From contig JAAYSD010000113.1 of NCBI GenBank assembly GCA_012518465.1, positions 1 to 35,321 of the forward strand: a DNA stretch of 35,321 nt, given 5' to 3'. The translations under genes and the position numbers were made by a program. A model generated the notes under the pieces. It made no database searches. It had not been told where the DNA came from and saw only the letters and a list, made by a program, of their open reading frames with translations. Positions 1 to 8,237 of the stretch are shown piece after piece. This DNA is from Clostridiales bacterium. GTDB lineage: Bacteria; Bacillota; Clostridia; Oscillospirales; Ruminococcaceae. The first letter of the stretch is position 1. Every line of letters starts with the position of its first letter.

Positions 1-1
1 C

Positions 2-1192
2 ACTGCTGCTAAAACAACTAAAAAACCTACAACTACAACAATTAAAACAGATTATAAAAACCCTCAAAATGTAGCCACACTAAAGCCCGATGGAGAAAAA
101 CCATCTAAAACTACTATTAGAAATAAAACCACTGCTCAAATCGTTCGCAATATGGGCATTGGTATAAATCTTGGCAACACCTTTGAAGCTACAAGCAATC
201 AAGCCAAAACAGTAACAGAGTTTGAACAAGCTTGGGGCAGCCCTGTTATTACAAAGGCCATGATTAAAGGCATTGCAAATGAGGGCTTTGGCGTAGTAAG
301 AATTCCCGTAGCTTGGTCAAATATGATGGATACAGGCTACAATATATCTTCTGATTACATAAACCGTATTAAAGAAGTTACCGATTGGGCAATTGACAGT
401 GGCCTATATGTTATTATAAACCTGCACTGGGATGGCGGTTGGATTACACAATTCCCTGCCAATGAAACTGAAAGCATGAAAAAATACACTGCAATATGGA
501 CGCAGCTTTCTAGTGCATTCAAAAATTACGGCGATGCTGTTATGTTTGAATCAATGAATGAAGAAGGCGATTGGCAAGATCTTTGGAATAGATACGGAGG
601 TAGCAACACAGTAAAAGATGGCAAAAAGAAAGCCTATGCCTTATTCAATAAAATCAATCAAAAATTCGTCGATATAGTAAGGGCAAGTGGTGGAAACAAC
701 GCTAAGCGTCATCTGCTAATTGCCGGATATGTCACAGATATTGATCTAACTGTTGATTCCTTATTCAAGATGCCTACTGACCCAGCTAAGAGAATGGCTT
801 TATCAATCCATTACTATAACCCTTCAAGCTTCACTATCATAGAGAATGATGAAAGTTGGGCTAAGGCTAGAGCTACTTGGGGTACTGATGCCGATTATAA
901 AGAGCTTGAAAAATACATGACAAAGCTAAAAACTACTTTTGTAGACAAAGGCATACCTGTAATAATAGGTGAAATGGGCGTTGCCAACACGGCATTTAAA
1001 ACAAATGGTGTAAGAAAATCCAGAGACCAATTAACAAACTATAATCTTGCAGTTATGCGTTCCGCTTATTATAAGGGAATGTGCCCTATATTATGGGATA
1101 CCCCCGATGCTAGGAGTTATTACAACAGATACTCATATACAATTCGTGATAAGGACTTAAAACAAGGTATTCAACAAATACTTAAAAGCTAA
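2..1192 (+). CDS. GH5 endoglucanase-like glycoside hydrolase, N-terminus cut off by window edge
   Basis: The reading frame is open from base 2, so the gene starts upstream and the ATG at 152 is internal. The first 50 visible residues are a Thr/Lys-rich linker like that of the next gene. The catalytic domain then opens with GINLGNTFEA, typical of GH5 endoglucanases. Counting from the Met at 152, the acid/base motif is FESMNEE (Glu137) and the nucleophile motif is VIIGEMG (Glu274). LHWDGGW (His92) and SIHYY (His220) match other conserved GH5 active-site positions. The family hydrolyses internal beta-1,4 bonds of glucans by a retaining mechanism, here probably outside the cell. No dockerin or binding module follows the domain. 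Cellulase, lichenase or xyloglucanase specificity cannot be separated by eye; the GH5 call itself is firm. It heads a run of three GH5 genes. Confidence 0.9.
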   Translation, partial: TAAKTTKKPTTTTIKTDYKNPQNVATLKPDGEKPSKTTIRNKTTAQIVRNMGIGINLGNTFEATSNQAKTVTEFEQAWGSPVITKAMIKGIANEGFGVVRIPVAWSNMMDTGYNISSDYINRIKEVTDWAIDSGLYVIINLHWDGGWITQFPANETESMKKYTAIWTQLSSAFKNYGDAVMFESMNEEGDWQDLWNRYGGSNTVKDGKKKAYALFNKINQKFVDIVRASGGNNAKRHLLIAGYVTDIDLTVDSLFKMPTDPAKRMALSIHYYNPSSFTIIENDESWAKARATWGTDADYKELEKYMTKLKTTFVDKGIPVIIGEMGVANTAFKTNGVRKSRDQLTNYNLAVMRSAYYKGMCPILWDTPDARSYYNRYSYTIRDKDLKQGIQQILKS

Positions 1193-1273
1193 TTAAGTAA
1201 CAAGTATTATATTTTACTTAAATTATTTTATGATTAATAGTTATTTATAAATAAATTAAGTATTTATACATAT

Positions 1274-1309
1274 AAAAATGCTGAAATCTATTGAAATTTC
1301 AGCATTTTT
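1274..1309 (+). terminator. Intrinsic terminator after first GH5 gene
   Basis: A 14-bp stem (1274-1287 with 1296-1309, core ATGCTGAAAT) closes an 8-nt loop and runs into a T tract. It lies 82 nt after the stop codon and separates the first GH5 gene from the next two. Confidence 0.85.
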
Positions 1310-1376
1310 TTGTTATAGTTAATAATAGTATTAATTTTTGTTAAGTTATAAAAGAATATTTAAGGAGTTTATGGGA

Positions 1377-2624
1377 ATGAAAAAGAAAATCCACACACTT
1401 ACAGCTTTATTTTTATCTTGTGTAATGCTCTTTACATCTTGTGTTAGTGACAATTCCAATACATCTAATTCAACTAATAGTTCTACTTCTACAAAGGATA
1501 CTATGGTTTTTACAACAACCGATACTCAAACAACTGCTTTTAATACAACTACCTCCACTAGCTCCACTACCTCCACAAAAGCAAAAACCTCTGCTTCCGC
1601 TACAACTGAAAAAACATATGTTAATCCTGCTTTCACAAAAGCAAAAACCAATTCAGCAACTAAGAAAAGTACAAAATCCTCTGATAATTCAAGCACCCCA
1701 ACTGATGCAAGCAATTTTGCAAAAACTCATGGAGCTTTGAGCGTTAATGGCACTAATCTTGTTGACAGCAAGGGAAATAAAATTCAGCTTTATGGAATGT
1801 CCACCCACGGTATAGCGTGGTTTCCTCAATATGTAAGCAAGGACACCTTTAAGACCCTTCGTGATGATTGGAATATCAATGCAGTTAGACTTGCCATGTA
1901 TACCGCTGAATACAATGGCTATTCTGAGGGCGGAGGAGATAAGACTTATCTTAAAAATCTTGTTAAAAAAGGTGTTGATGCAGCTACCGAGCTGGGAATG
2001 TACGTTATTATAGACTGGCATATACTAAGTGACCAAGACCCTAATAAGCATAAATCAGATGCAATTGCATTTTTCAATGAAATGGCAAGCCTTTATAAAA
2101 ATCACACAAATGTTATTTACGAAATATGCAATGAGCCAAATGGTTCTGCTACGTGGGATAGTGTTTATTCCTACACTAATGAAGTTATACCCGTTATCAG
2201 AAAACATGATAAGGACGCTGTAATAATTGTAGGCACACCTACATGGAGTCAAGACATTGACAAGGCTCTAGCAAAGCCCTTAAAGTATGATAACATTCTG
2301 TATGCTTTACATTTCTATGCCGCTACTCATACTCAATACTTAAGAGATAGGTTAAAGCAATGCTATGATGCTGGTTTACCTGTTATCATAAGTGAATTTG
2401 GATTAGGCTCAGCCGACGGCAATGGCTCAATAGACTATACTCAATCAAAACTATGGCTGCAAATGCTTGATAAATACAACATTAGCTATTTCGCATGGAA
2501 TATTGCAAATAAAAATGAAACAAGCAGTATTTTACTTCCCTCAACTAATACTGTATCTAACTGGTCAGAAAGTCAATTAAGTGAGTCTGGCAAGTATTTA
2601 AGAAACTGGTTTAGAAATAAATAA
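1377..2624 (+). CDS. GH5 (subfamily 2-like) endoglucanase lipoprotein
   Basis: Predicted endo-beta-1,4-glucanase of 415 residues anchored outside the membrane. I start at the ATG at 1377 because AAGGAG (1362-1367) lies 9 nt upstream; the ATG at 1371 is too close. MKKK, a hydrophobic core and the lipobox LFTSC (lipidated Cys22) form a lipoprotein signal. A Thr/Ser/Lys-rich linker covers about residues 23-115. The GH5 domain follows: Arg171 in NAVRLAMY, the acid/base in YEICNEPNG (Glu253), His312 in ALHFY, and the nucleophile in VIISEFG (Glu340). The end pattern YFAWNIANKNETSS resembles Bacillus-type GH5_2 cellulases. The linker DNA holds a 16-bp direct repeat (1574-1589, 1634-1649). The mannanase gene follows after 12 nt, so the two are probably cotranscribed. 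The product specificity is inferred from family resemblance. Confidence 0.92.
   Translation: MKKKIHTLTALFLSCVMLFTSCVSDNSNTSNSTNSSTSTKDTMVFTTTDTQTTAFNTTTSTSSTTSTKAKTSASATTEKTYVNPAFTKAKTNSATKKSTKSSDNSSTPTDASNFAKTHGALSVNGTNLVDSKGNKIQLYGMSTHGIAWFPQYVSKDTFKTLRDDWNINAVRLAMYTAEYNGYSEGGGDKTYLKNLVKKGVDAATELGMYVIIDWHILSDQDPNKHKSDAIAFFNEMASLYKNHTNVIYEICNEPNGSATWDSVYSYTNEVIPVIRKHDKDAVIIVGTPTWSQDIDKALAKPLKYDNILYALHFYAATHTQYLRDRLKQCYDAGLPVIISEFGLGSADGNGSIDYTQSKLWLQMLDKYNISYFAWNIANKNETSSILLPSTNTVSNWSESQLSESGKYLRNWFRNK
1574..1649 (+). repeat. 16-bp direct repeat in GH5 linker
   Basis: CACAAAAGCAAAAACC occurs at 1574-1589 and again at 1634-1649, in the same reading frame 60 nt apart, inside the Thr/Ser-rich linker of the GH5 lipoprotein. 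Recombination between the copies would remove exactly 20 residues in frame. Confidence 0.7.
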
Positions 2625-2636
2625 AAAGGAGTTATT

Positions 2637-3746
2637 ATGAAAAAAATTGCTGCACTTATTCTATCACTAACACTTGCACTTTCGCTAGTGGGCTGTAATG
2701 ATGGTGACAATTCCTCTGATAAGGAAGAAACAACACCGAAAGCAACACAAAGTGAAATTGCAACTACAACCTTCGACTTTGAAATTCCCCCAGACACTAC
2801 CGAGGCACCCGATATACTTCCTCCTATCGTTGATAAAACCTTTGATAAGGGATTTACTGTTGATGGAAATAACCTTATCGATGCTAACGGAAATCCTTTT
2901 GTTATGCGTGGAGTCAATCACTCCCACACTTGGTTTCAAGATAAGATAAAAACCGTTATTCCTGCTATTGCTGAAACAGGATCTAACACAGTTAGAATCG
3001 TGCTTTCAAATGGCATACAATGGAAGAAAACAGCTCAAAAGGATGTTGAAGATATTATAAAAAGATGTAAGGCATATAAAATGATTGCAGTGCTTGAGGT
3101 TCATGATGCCACAGGTAGAGATGATCCTGAAGAAATTGAAAAAATTGTTGACTATTGGATTGAAATAAAAGACGCACTTATTGGAAATGAAGCCTTTGTA
3201 ATCCTTAATATTGCTAATGAATGGCCAGGCAAAAGTGATAGCGAAATGTGGCGTGACGCTTATGTAAAGGCTATTCCCCGTTTGAGAGATGCAGGAATTA
3301 AAAATACGATTATGGTTGATGCCGGTGGCTGGGGACAATATGCACAAAGCATAGCTGACTATGGAAAAGAAGTTTTTGAATCAGATCCCGACAAAAACAC
3401 CATGTTCTCTGTTCATATGTATGGAACAGCTGGAAATTTTCCAAGAACTATCAGCGACAATCTAAGGAAAATTACCGAGCAAGGCTTGTGTGTGATTGTT
3501 GGTGAATTTGGCTACAAGCATTCCGATGGCAATGTAGATGAAGAATATATTATGAAGTATACAACGGAAAATAACATAGGCTATCTTGGTTGGAGCTGGA
3601 AAGGTAATGGTGGAGGAGTTGAATACCTCGATCTAGCTGAAGATTGGGAGGGAAATACACTTTCAAAGGATTGGGGAGAGGTTTTAATAAACGGTGAAAA
3701 TGGTATTAAACAAACCTCAAAGCTCTGTTCAGTTTTTGACGAATAA
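2637..3746 (+). CDS. GH5 (subfamily 8-like) beta-mannanase lipoprotein
   Basis: Predicted endo-beta-1,4-mannanase, 369 residues, displayed on the cell surface. AAAGGAG (2625-2631) precedes the ATG by 5 nt. The N-terminus is a lipoprotein signal with lipobox LVGC (Cys20), followed by an acidic/Thr-rich spacer to about residue 70. The catalytic domain carries features I recognise from Bacillus GH5_8 mannanases: LEVHDATGRDDP, then NIANEW (acid/base Glu195), MVDAGGWGQ, FSVHMYG (His260), VIVGEFG (nucleophile Glu290) and the signature GWSWKGNGGGVEYLDL. No carbohydrate-binding module or dockerin follows. It sits 12 nt behind the GH5_2-like cellulase, so the pair would attack mixed glucan/mannan plant cell wall. 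GH5_8 assignment is strong; preference for glucomannan or galactomannan cannot be read from sequence. Confidence 0.93.
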   Translation: MKKIAALILSLTLALSLVGCNDGDNSSDKEETTPKATQSEIATTTFDFEIPPDTTEAPDILPPIVDKTFDKGFTVDGNNLIDANGNPFVMRGVNHSHTWFQDKIKTVIPAIAETGSNTVRIVLSNGIQWKKTAQKDVEDIIKRCKAYKMIAVLEVHDATGRDDPEEIEKIVDYWIEIKDALIGNEAFVILNIANEWPGKSDSEMWRDAYVKAIPRLRDAGIKNTIMVDAGGWGQYAQSIADYGKEVFESDPDKNTMFSVHMYGTAGNFPRTISDNLRKITEQGLCVIVGEFGYKHSDGNVDEEYIMKYTTENNIGYLGWSWKGNGGGVEYLDLAEDWEGNTLSKDWGEVLINGENGIKQTSKLCSVFDE

Positions 3747-3755
3747 CAAATTAGT

Positions 3756-3784
3756 AAAAGGCTTGTCACATTGACAAGCCTTTT
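3756..3784 (+). terminator. Intrinsic terminator after mannanase gene
   Basis: A 13-bp perfect stem (3756-3768 with 3772-3784, core AGGCTTGTCA) closes a 3-nt loop and ends in TTTT. It starts 10 nt after the mannanase stop codon and closes the GH5 transcript. Confidence 0.88.
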
Positions 3785-3868
3785 GTATATTTTAGATATT
3801 TTTGCATTTAAGTTTATTTCACATTTGTTAAATAGTAATAAAATTATTATATTTTAAACTTTATTGCC

Positions 3869-3905
3869 ATAGTACCATGCATTACACAATACTATATGTT
3901 ATAAT
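3869..3905 (+). promoter_or_regulatory. Extended -10 promoter with possible PadR operator
   Basis: TGT-TATAAT at 3897-3905 is an extended -10 element, 23 nt before the padR-like start codon; no good -35 hexamer is visible. Just upstream, ATAGTA (3869-3874) and TACTAT (3890-3895) form an inverted repeat with a 15-nt spacer over the -35 region. PadR regulators commonly autorepress from such dyads. The promoter is plausible; the operator is inference. Confidence 0.45.
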
Positions 3906-3927
3906 ATAATCATGAAAAGGAGGTATT

Positions 3928-4263
3928 ATGAATTCTCAATTAAAAAGAGGTGTGCTTGAGCTATGTGTACTCTCCATTGTCAAAAATGCTGATTGCTATG
4001 GTTATGAGTTAGTAAACAAGATTTCAGATTTCATGCACATTACGGAAGGCACGGTTTATCCATTGCTAAAGAGATTAAAGGATAATAAGCAAATTCAATC
4101 CTATATTGTTGAGTCGAATGAAGGACCAGCACGAAAATATTATAAAATTACCGAAAATGGCTTGGAAACACAGGAAAAAATGCAAAAGGAGTGGCTGGAT
4201 TTTGTGGAAAATGTAAATAACCTTATAAATAATGAGATGCAAGGGAGGGGAGCGAATGAGTAA
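3928..4263 (+). CDS. PadR-family transcriptional regulator
   Basis: A 111-residue DNA-binding repressor of the short PadR (PadR-s1) type. The winged-helix N-terminus shows LKRGVLELCVLSIV, then YGYELVNKI and the wing/recognition region TEGTVYPLLKRLKD, all diagnostic of PadR. RKYYKITENGLE follows, and a C-terminal helix serves for dimerisation. A strong AAAGGAGG lies 5 nt before the ATG. The stop codon overlaps the next start by 8 nt, so it is translationally coupled to the HAAS membrane protein and the DUF4097 protein. Such operons respond to envelope stress or antimicrobial compounds in other Firmicutes, and the regulator is usually autoregulated. The inducer cannot be inferred here. Confidence 0.93.
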   Translation: MNSQLKRGVLELCVLSIVKNADCYGYELVNKISDFMHITEGTVYPLLKRLKDNKQIQSYIVESNEGPARKYYKITENGLETQEKMQKEWLDFVENVNNLINNEMQGRGANE

Positions 4264-4819
4264 TCCAACTACAAAAAAAGAGTTTATCAGGCAACTTCAC
4301 GAGCAAATGGATATACTCGGTATTAGCTTTGATTCCGATATACTATCGGATTTTGAGCAGCACTTTGAAAGTGGAAAGGAACAAGGTTTAACCGAAGAAG
4401 AAATATGCAATAACCTTGGTGATATAAAGGAAATTGCTCTAGGGTTTTTACCACAAGGGCAAGAACCAATCACGGAAAAACACCATTTACATGGGAAAAA
4501 TACAACTGCATTTGTCTTTTTAATTATAGCTGATGTTTTACTGTTATTCTGGTTAATGTTTGCACTTGGTGCTACTGTTTTTGGATTATGCTTTACACCT
4601 TTAGGCTTACTCATAACTGCTATTGATTTAATCTTCTATTCAAGTGTTATCAATAATGTGCTTTTTTTAATTTTCAATTTAATAATGATTACCGGTGCTA
4701 TAATTTTATCAGTTATTGGTGTAATATATCTAGTCAGATTATTTATTATGCTTTGTAAATATTATATAAACTGGCATTTGCACTTACTAGGCAAAGAAAA
4801 ACTTGAGGTGAAGCTATGA
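4256..4819 (+). CDS. HAAS-domain (DUF1700-like) membrane protein
   Basis: A 187-residue protein. I start at the ATG at 4256 because GGGAGGGGAG precedes it closely and the 8-nt overlap with the padR-like gene is typical coupling; an upstream ATG at 4232 lacks this site. Residues 1-65 are soluble and helical (KEFIRQLHEQM, DFEQHFESGKEQGLTEEEI, NNLGDIKEIA), the pattern of the HAAS/DUF1700 domain that partners PadR regulators. Three hydrophobic segments follow at about residues 83-105, 108-132 and 138-165. The role is thought to be membrane sensing or signalling with the neighbouring PadR and DUF4097 proteins; the mechanism is unproven. The stop overlaps the next start as ATGA. Confidence 0.85.
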   Translation: MSNPTTKKEFIRQLHEQMDILGISFDSDILSDFEQHFESGKEQGLTEEEICNNLGDIKEIALGFLPQGQEPITEKHHLHGKNTTAFVFLIIADVLLLFWLMFALGATVFGLCFTPLGLLITAIDLIFYSSVINNVLFLIFNLIMITGAIILSVIGVIYLVRLFIMLCKYYINWHLHLLGKEKLEVKL

Positions 4820-5766
4820 AAAAAATATCAATAATAGGTCTGTCATTATTTGTTGTTGGATTGATTGGTTCAATTATAACCTTGCAATTTGTAGATAAAA
4901 GCGAGCAATTGATTACAGATAATATTACTATCAGTAATAACTTGTATGATATTAACGATATAGATATTAATTTAGAGTATTTTGATGAAATATATTTAGT
5001 AGCTGAGGAAAGGCAAGATATAAAAATTGAATATAAGGTTTTTAAAGAATCTCATATTCCCTCTATATCCTCTGAAAATAATAATTTAACAGTAAAACAA
5101 GGCGGAACATTTTTCAGCTATTTTAACTCAGGTAGTTTAAAATGGTATTTAAATAATAATGGTAAAACTAGCATTACAATAAATTTACCACAAAAACAAT
5201 ACAATAGGATAAATTTTTCAACTAGTATCGGTGAGGGGAAAATAACCGATATTAACACAAATAGCTTAGTGTTTTTCTCAAATATCGGTAATTTTAATAT
5301 AACAGCAAACTCCAATTTTGTTGATATTGAAAGTGATTTAGGGAGTTTAGAATATACCTCCCTAGCTAAAAGAGGCAGTACATTAGAGGCTGACACTAAT
5401 TCTGGCAGCTTAACTATTAATAATGCCAGCTTTGATGAATTTGATATTAATGCTGATATAGGAGAATTATTCATTAATGGACTTACTGGTAAAGGCAAGA
5501 TAGAAACAAATGTAGGTAGCGTTGACGTTAATTATGCTAAGTGGGATGGTGATTTAGAACTCTCAAACAATATAGGGGATGTTAATATAACCTTGCCAAA
5601 TGGCTCAGGTGCTTATATAGAGTCTGCGAGTGATATTGGAAAAGTGGCGGTACAGCTTAAAGATTTTAATTCTACTATATCCAGTGGCATTTATTCAGTA
5701 AATGGCGATGGAATGCATAAAATAAAGGTTGAAACAGATATAGGAAATGTTAAAATCCGAGATTAA
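4816..5766 (+). CDS. DUF4097 beta-repeat envelope protein
   Basis: A 316-residue protein with an N-terminal membrane anchor (MKKISIIGLSLFVVGLIGS) and an extracytoplasmic body rich in short beta repeats. Repeated motifs such as SIGEGKITDIN, SNIGNFNITAN, ADIGELFINGL, NNIGDVNITLP and TDIGNVKIRD recur about every 20-25 residues. This is the parallel beta-helix pattern of DUF4097 ('adhesin-like') proteins. It overlaps the HAAS gene by 4 nt and completes the PadR-HAAS-DUF4097 operon. Proteins of this type are induced with bacitracin/lantibiotic-type resistance operons in Bacillus relatives, but no biochemical activity is established. The family call is confident; the function is open. Confidence 0.85.
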   Translation: MKKISIIGLSLFVVGLIGSIITLQFVDKSEQLITDNITISNNLYDINDIDINLEYFDEIYLVAEERQDIKIEYKVFKESHIPSISSENNNLTVKQGGTFFSYFNSGSLKWYLNNNGKTSITINLPQKQYNRINFSTSIGEGKITDINTNSLVFFSNIGNFNITANSNFVDIESDLGSLEYTSLAKRGSTLEADTNSGSLTINNASFDEFDINADIGELFINGLTGKGKIETNVGSVDVNYAKWDGDLELSNNIGDVNITLPNGSGAYIESASDIGKVAVQLKDFNSTISSGIYSVNGDGMHKIKVETDIGNVKIRD

Positions 5767-5784
5767 AATCTGTATTATAACACA

Positions 5785-5812
5785 AAAAAGAGGGGATATT
5801 TCCCCTCTTTTT
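5785..5812. terminator. Bidirectional terminator between convergent operons
   Basis: A perfect 12-bp stem (5785-5796 with 5801-5812; AAAAAGAGGGGA on the + strand) closes a 4-nt loop. It has T runs on both sides, so it can end both the DUF4097 operon (+) and the ten-gene ABC operon (-). Confidence 0.9.
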
Positions 5813-5827
5813 ATTATTGTAAATTAA

Positions 5828-7081
5828 TTAGTTAGCAAAGCCCGAACGTTCAATACCTTCTGTAAAATGCTTTTGCAAGAAAATATACATTAGAATAATT
5901 GGTATAATAGCTAGTATACAGCCTGCCTGCATCCATACAAGTACCGAAACCGGTCCGCCGCCCATACCTGTCGGCAGCAGCTCAAGAGGAAACTCTGTAC
6001 CCATTAGCGAAACCTTCATTGATACTGTAATCGTGTTTTGTAAAAACATAGAGCTTTCATAATAATCATTCCAATACCAAACTATTGAGAAAATAAATAC
6101 GGTAAGGAATGAGCTAGCTGCATTTGGTACCATTATTTTAGTAAAAGTCTGAAATGGACCACAACCATCTAAATATGCAGCATCCTCAAGCTCCTTAGGC
6201 AAGCCTCTAAAAAATTGCCTGAACAGTAATATAAATAAGCCTGAGCGAATACCATTACCCATAATCGCTTTAATGTAGAATAGCATTGGCGTATCAGTAA
6301 GTGTTAGTGGCGCTCCATCTAAAGCTGAAAAAATACCTAGTATATCAAAGTTTCTAAAAAGTGAAAATTGAGGCATAATAATTATTTGTATAGGTACAAT
6401 GATTTGTAAAATTACAATACCAAACAAAAGCTTTTTGCCTTTGAAATTGAACCTAGCAAATCCATAGCCCGTCATAGCACAAACTGCAACAGATAATACA
6501 GCCGATACTAAATTGATTGACAACGTATTTCCTACCGCCTGAGCATAGCTCATTGCGTTCCATGCTTCAGAGAAGTTTTCCCATCTAATGGTCTTTGGTA
6601 TCCACATGATTGAAGGGTCACTCATTTCAATCTGCGGCCTAATTGCAACCGAAATCATATATATAATTGGATAAAGTACTACAAAGCACAAACCAAAAAG
6701 TATTAAAAATCTAAATATCGGCCAAACCTTCATACCTATTCTTCTAAAAAACACATATCTATAATGCTTTCTTTCATCAGATGAATAGGATTTAAAATTC
6801 TTTAATATATCAAAATTTGATACATGATATGGATTTTTATTCTGCTTTGATTTTTTTGTTTTCTTTTTTGATTCAACAGCCGATGTTTCCATCACTGTTC
6901 CTTCACCAAAGCTATTTATGTCTGCAATCGCTTTTGCTACACTTTCAGCAGATGCCTTAACCTCACCGTCTGATTTTTCAGCAAAGGGTGAATCCTGCCC
7001 CAGCTCCTCGAATATATCGGAGGAATCCTTAGGCTGAATAATGTCCTTATCTTCCAGACCGTCAAACTTATTATCAGTCAT
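5828..7081 (-). CDS. MalG-type carbohydrate ABC permease with long cytoplasmic tail (second pair)
   Basis: A 417-residue binding-protein-dependent transport inner-membrane subunit, last gene of the operon. About 125 N-terminal residues are hydrophilic and charged (including KKKTKKSKQNKNP near residue 75). Six hydrophobic segments follow. The EAA loop that docks an ABC ATPase reads ELEDAAYLDGCGPF. The C-terminus FTEGIERSGFAN is typical of MalG/LacG permeases (GAxKG-type end). Ordinary family members are about 275-300 residues, so the tail is additional. It is preceded by its MalF-type partner at 12 nt. Substrate unknown; no solute-binding protein is adjacent to this pair. Confidence 0.92.
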   Translation of the reverse strand: MTDNKFDGLEDKDIIQPKDSSDIFEELGQDSPFAEKSDGEVKASAESVAKAIADINSFGEGTVMETSAVESKKKTKKSKQNKNPYHVSNFDILKNFKSYSSDERKHYRYVFFRRIGMKVWPIFRFLILFGLCFVVLYPIIYMISVAIRPQIEMSDPSIMWIPKTIRWENFSEAWNAMSYAQAVGNTLSINLVSAVLSVAVCAMTGYGFARFNFKGKKLLFGIVILQIIVPIQIIIMPQFSLFRNFDILGIFSALDGAPLTLTDTPMLFYIKAIMGNGIRSGLFILLFRQFFRGLPKELEDAAYLDGCGPFQTFTKIMVPNAASSFLTVFIFSIVWYWNDYYESSMFLQNTITVSMKVSLMGTEFPLELLPTGMGGGPVSVLVWMQAGCILAIIPIILMYIFLQKHFTEGIERSGFAN

Positions 7082-7093
7082 TTTTATCCTCCT

Positions 7094-8236
7094 TTACTCT
7101 ACCTCATAGTAAACAAATTTGTTTACTACTGCTGTGACTATTGCAAGCGCCGCCAAAACTATCAAAAAGTATACCCAAGCTAACGCTGCTGCATAACCAT
7201 GTTCCCACGCCTGTGCTCTACCCATTACATATTCCATAACAGGGTTTTGTGGGTCGATAAATGCATCTATTACTGTATAAACGATGTTTGCAAGAATCAT
7301 AGGGCTTATATATGGAAGTGTAACCTTCCAGAAAAACTCCCATGCTGTTGCACCCTCTATCATTGCAGCTTCCTTAGCTGGTCGTGGTATATTCTGCAAT
7401 GCTGCAAGGAATATCAAAATCTGAATACCCGAGTTCCAAACAAGGTTGAAAATATCGCTTGTCATAGTACCGATAAATTCTGTAAACTGCGGACTTATAT
7501 TACTAAGTCCCATAAAGGTCATCAATTCTCCCACAAGGTCCGTCTTAAATAATGCACTAAACTGCTCAGCATCAGCTACACCCTGTGTCGCTATCGCTTC
7601 ACCATTGATAACGGATATAATCGGACCTGTTGCGATAAGCACGGGTAAAAAGAATACGGATCTTACAAAAGTGCGTCCCCTAAATTTTTGATTTAATATA
7701 ACAGCAATAAACAAAGAGAACACTAAAATTAAAATTACCTTAGGTGCTAAATCAGCTAAAGAGCTGGTTAGGGCCTTTATATAATCCGGTTCCTGCGTAA
7801 ATGCTCGCTCAAAGTTTCCAAATCCTATCCACTGTGTGTGCATACCAGCACCCGTCATACCCTTTTTAAGACCAAGCTCATTATCCACAATAGCAGTTTT
7901 ACTAAATGCATAATGAATTGAAGTAATCAAAGGATTGATAAATAACCAAAGCACACCAACAAGCCAAATCGATATAAAACCATATCCATATAACTTTTTC
8001 TTATTTTCATAAGAAATTTTCGATGTTTTTATCTTTTTCTCTTTTCGGCCAGACTTACGGCGAACATCAACTTCCTCTCCTTCTGCTAAAATATGTGCTG
8101 CACTAGCAGTGTTGTGGGCAGAACGATAAACCTTTTTTTCTTTGGAGTCATTAGTCATGTCCTTTTGCTGCAAACTTTCCTGTGCTAAAAGCTCTTTTTC
8201 ATCGCTTTTAACCTGCTTATCCTTTTTTTCGGACAA
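7094..8236 (-). CDS. MalF-type carbohydrate ABC permease with charged tail (second pair)
   Basis: A 380-residue permease subunit. The start is TTG (8236-8234), supported by AAGGAG 9 nt upstream; no ATG fits. Residues 1-85 are highly charged (KKDKQVKSDEKE, RRKSGRKEKKIKTSK) and predicted cytoplasmic. Six membrane segments follow, first at about 88-108. The EAA loop reads PRPAKEAAMIEGATAWEF. It begins 1 nt after the DUF5696 stop codon and is followed after 12 nt by the MalG-type partner, so the pair should form one heterodimer. Its ATPase would have to come from elsewhere, probably the MsmX-like protein at 24473-25612. Family call secure, substrate unknown. Confidence 0.92.
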   Translation of the reverse strand: MSEKKDKQVKSDEKELLAQESLQQKDMTNDSKEKKVYRSAHNTASAAHILAEGEEVDVRRKSGRKEKKIKTSKISYENKKKLYGYGFISIWLVGVLWLFINPLITSIHYAFSKTAIVDNELGLKKGMTGAGMHTQWIGFGNFERAFTQEPDYIKALTSSLADLAPKVILILVFSLFIAVILNQKFRGRTFVRSVFFLPVLIATGPIISVINGEAIATQGVADAEQFSALFKTDLVGELMTFMGLSNISPQFTEFIGTMTSDIFNLVWNSGIQILIFLAALQNIPRPAKEAAMIEGATAWEFFWKVTLPYISPMILANIVYTVIDAFIDPQNPVMEYVMGRAQAWEHGYAAALAWVYFLIVLAALAIVTAVVNKFVYYEVE

Positions 8237-8237
8237 C

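Noticed and set aside
1338-1376. Upstream in-frame starts for the GH5_2-like gene
   Set aside because: They add a non-signal leader, and the AAGGAG at 1362-1367 fits the ATG at 1377, which gives a clean lipoprotein signal.
7199-7691. Plus-strand ORFs across the second MalF-type permease gene
   Set aside because: They are antisense shadows of a well-supported permease, with no ribosome binding site or recognisable domain.
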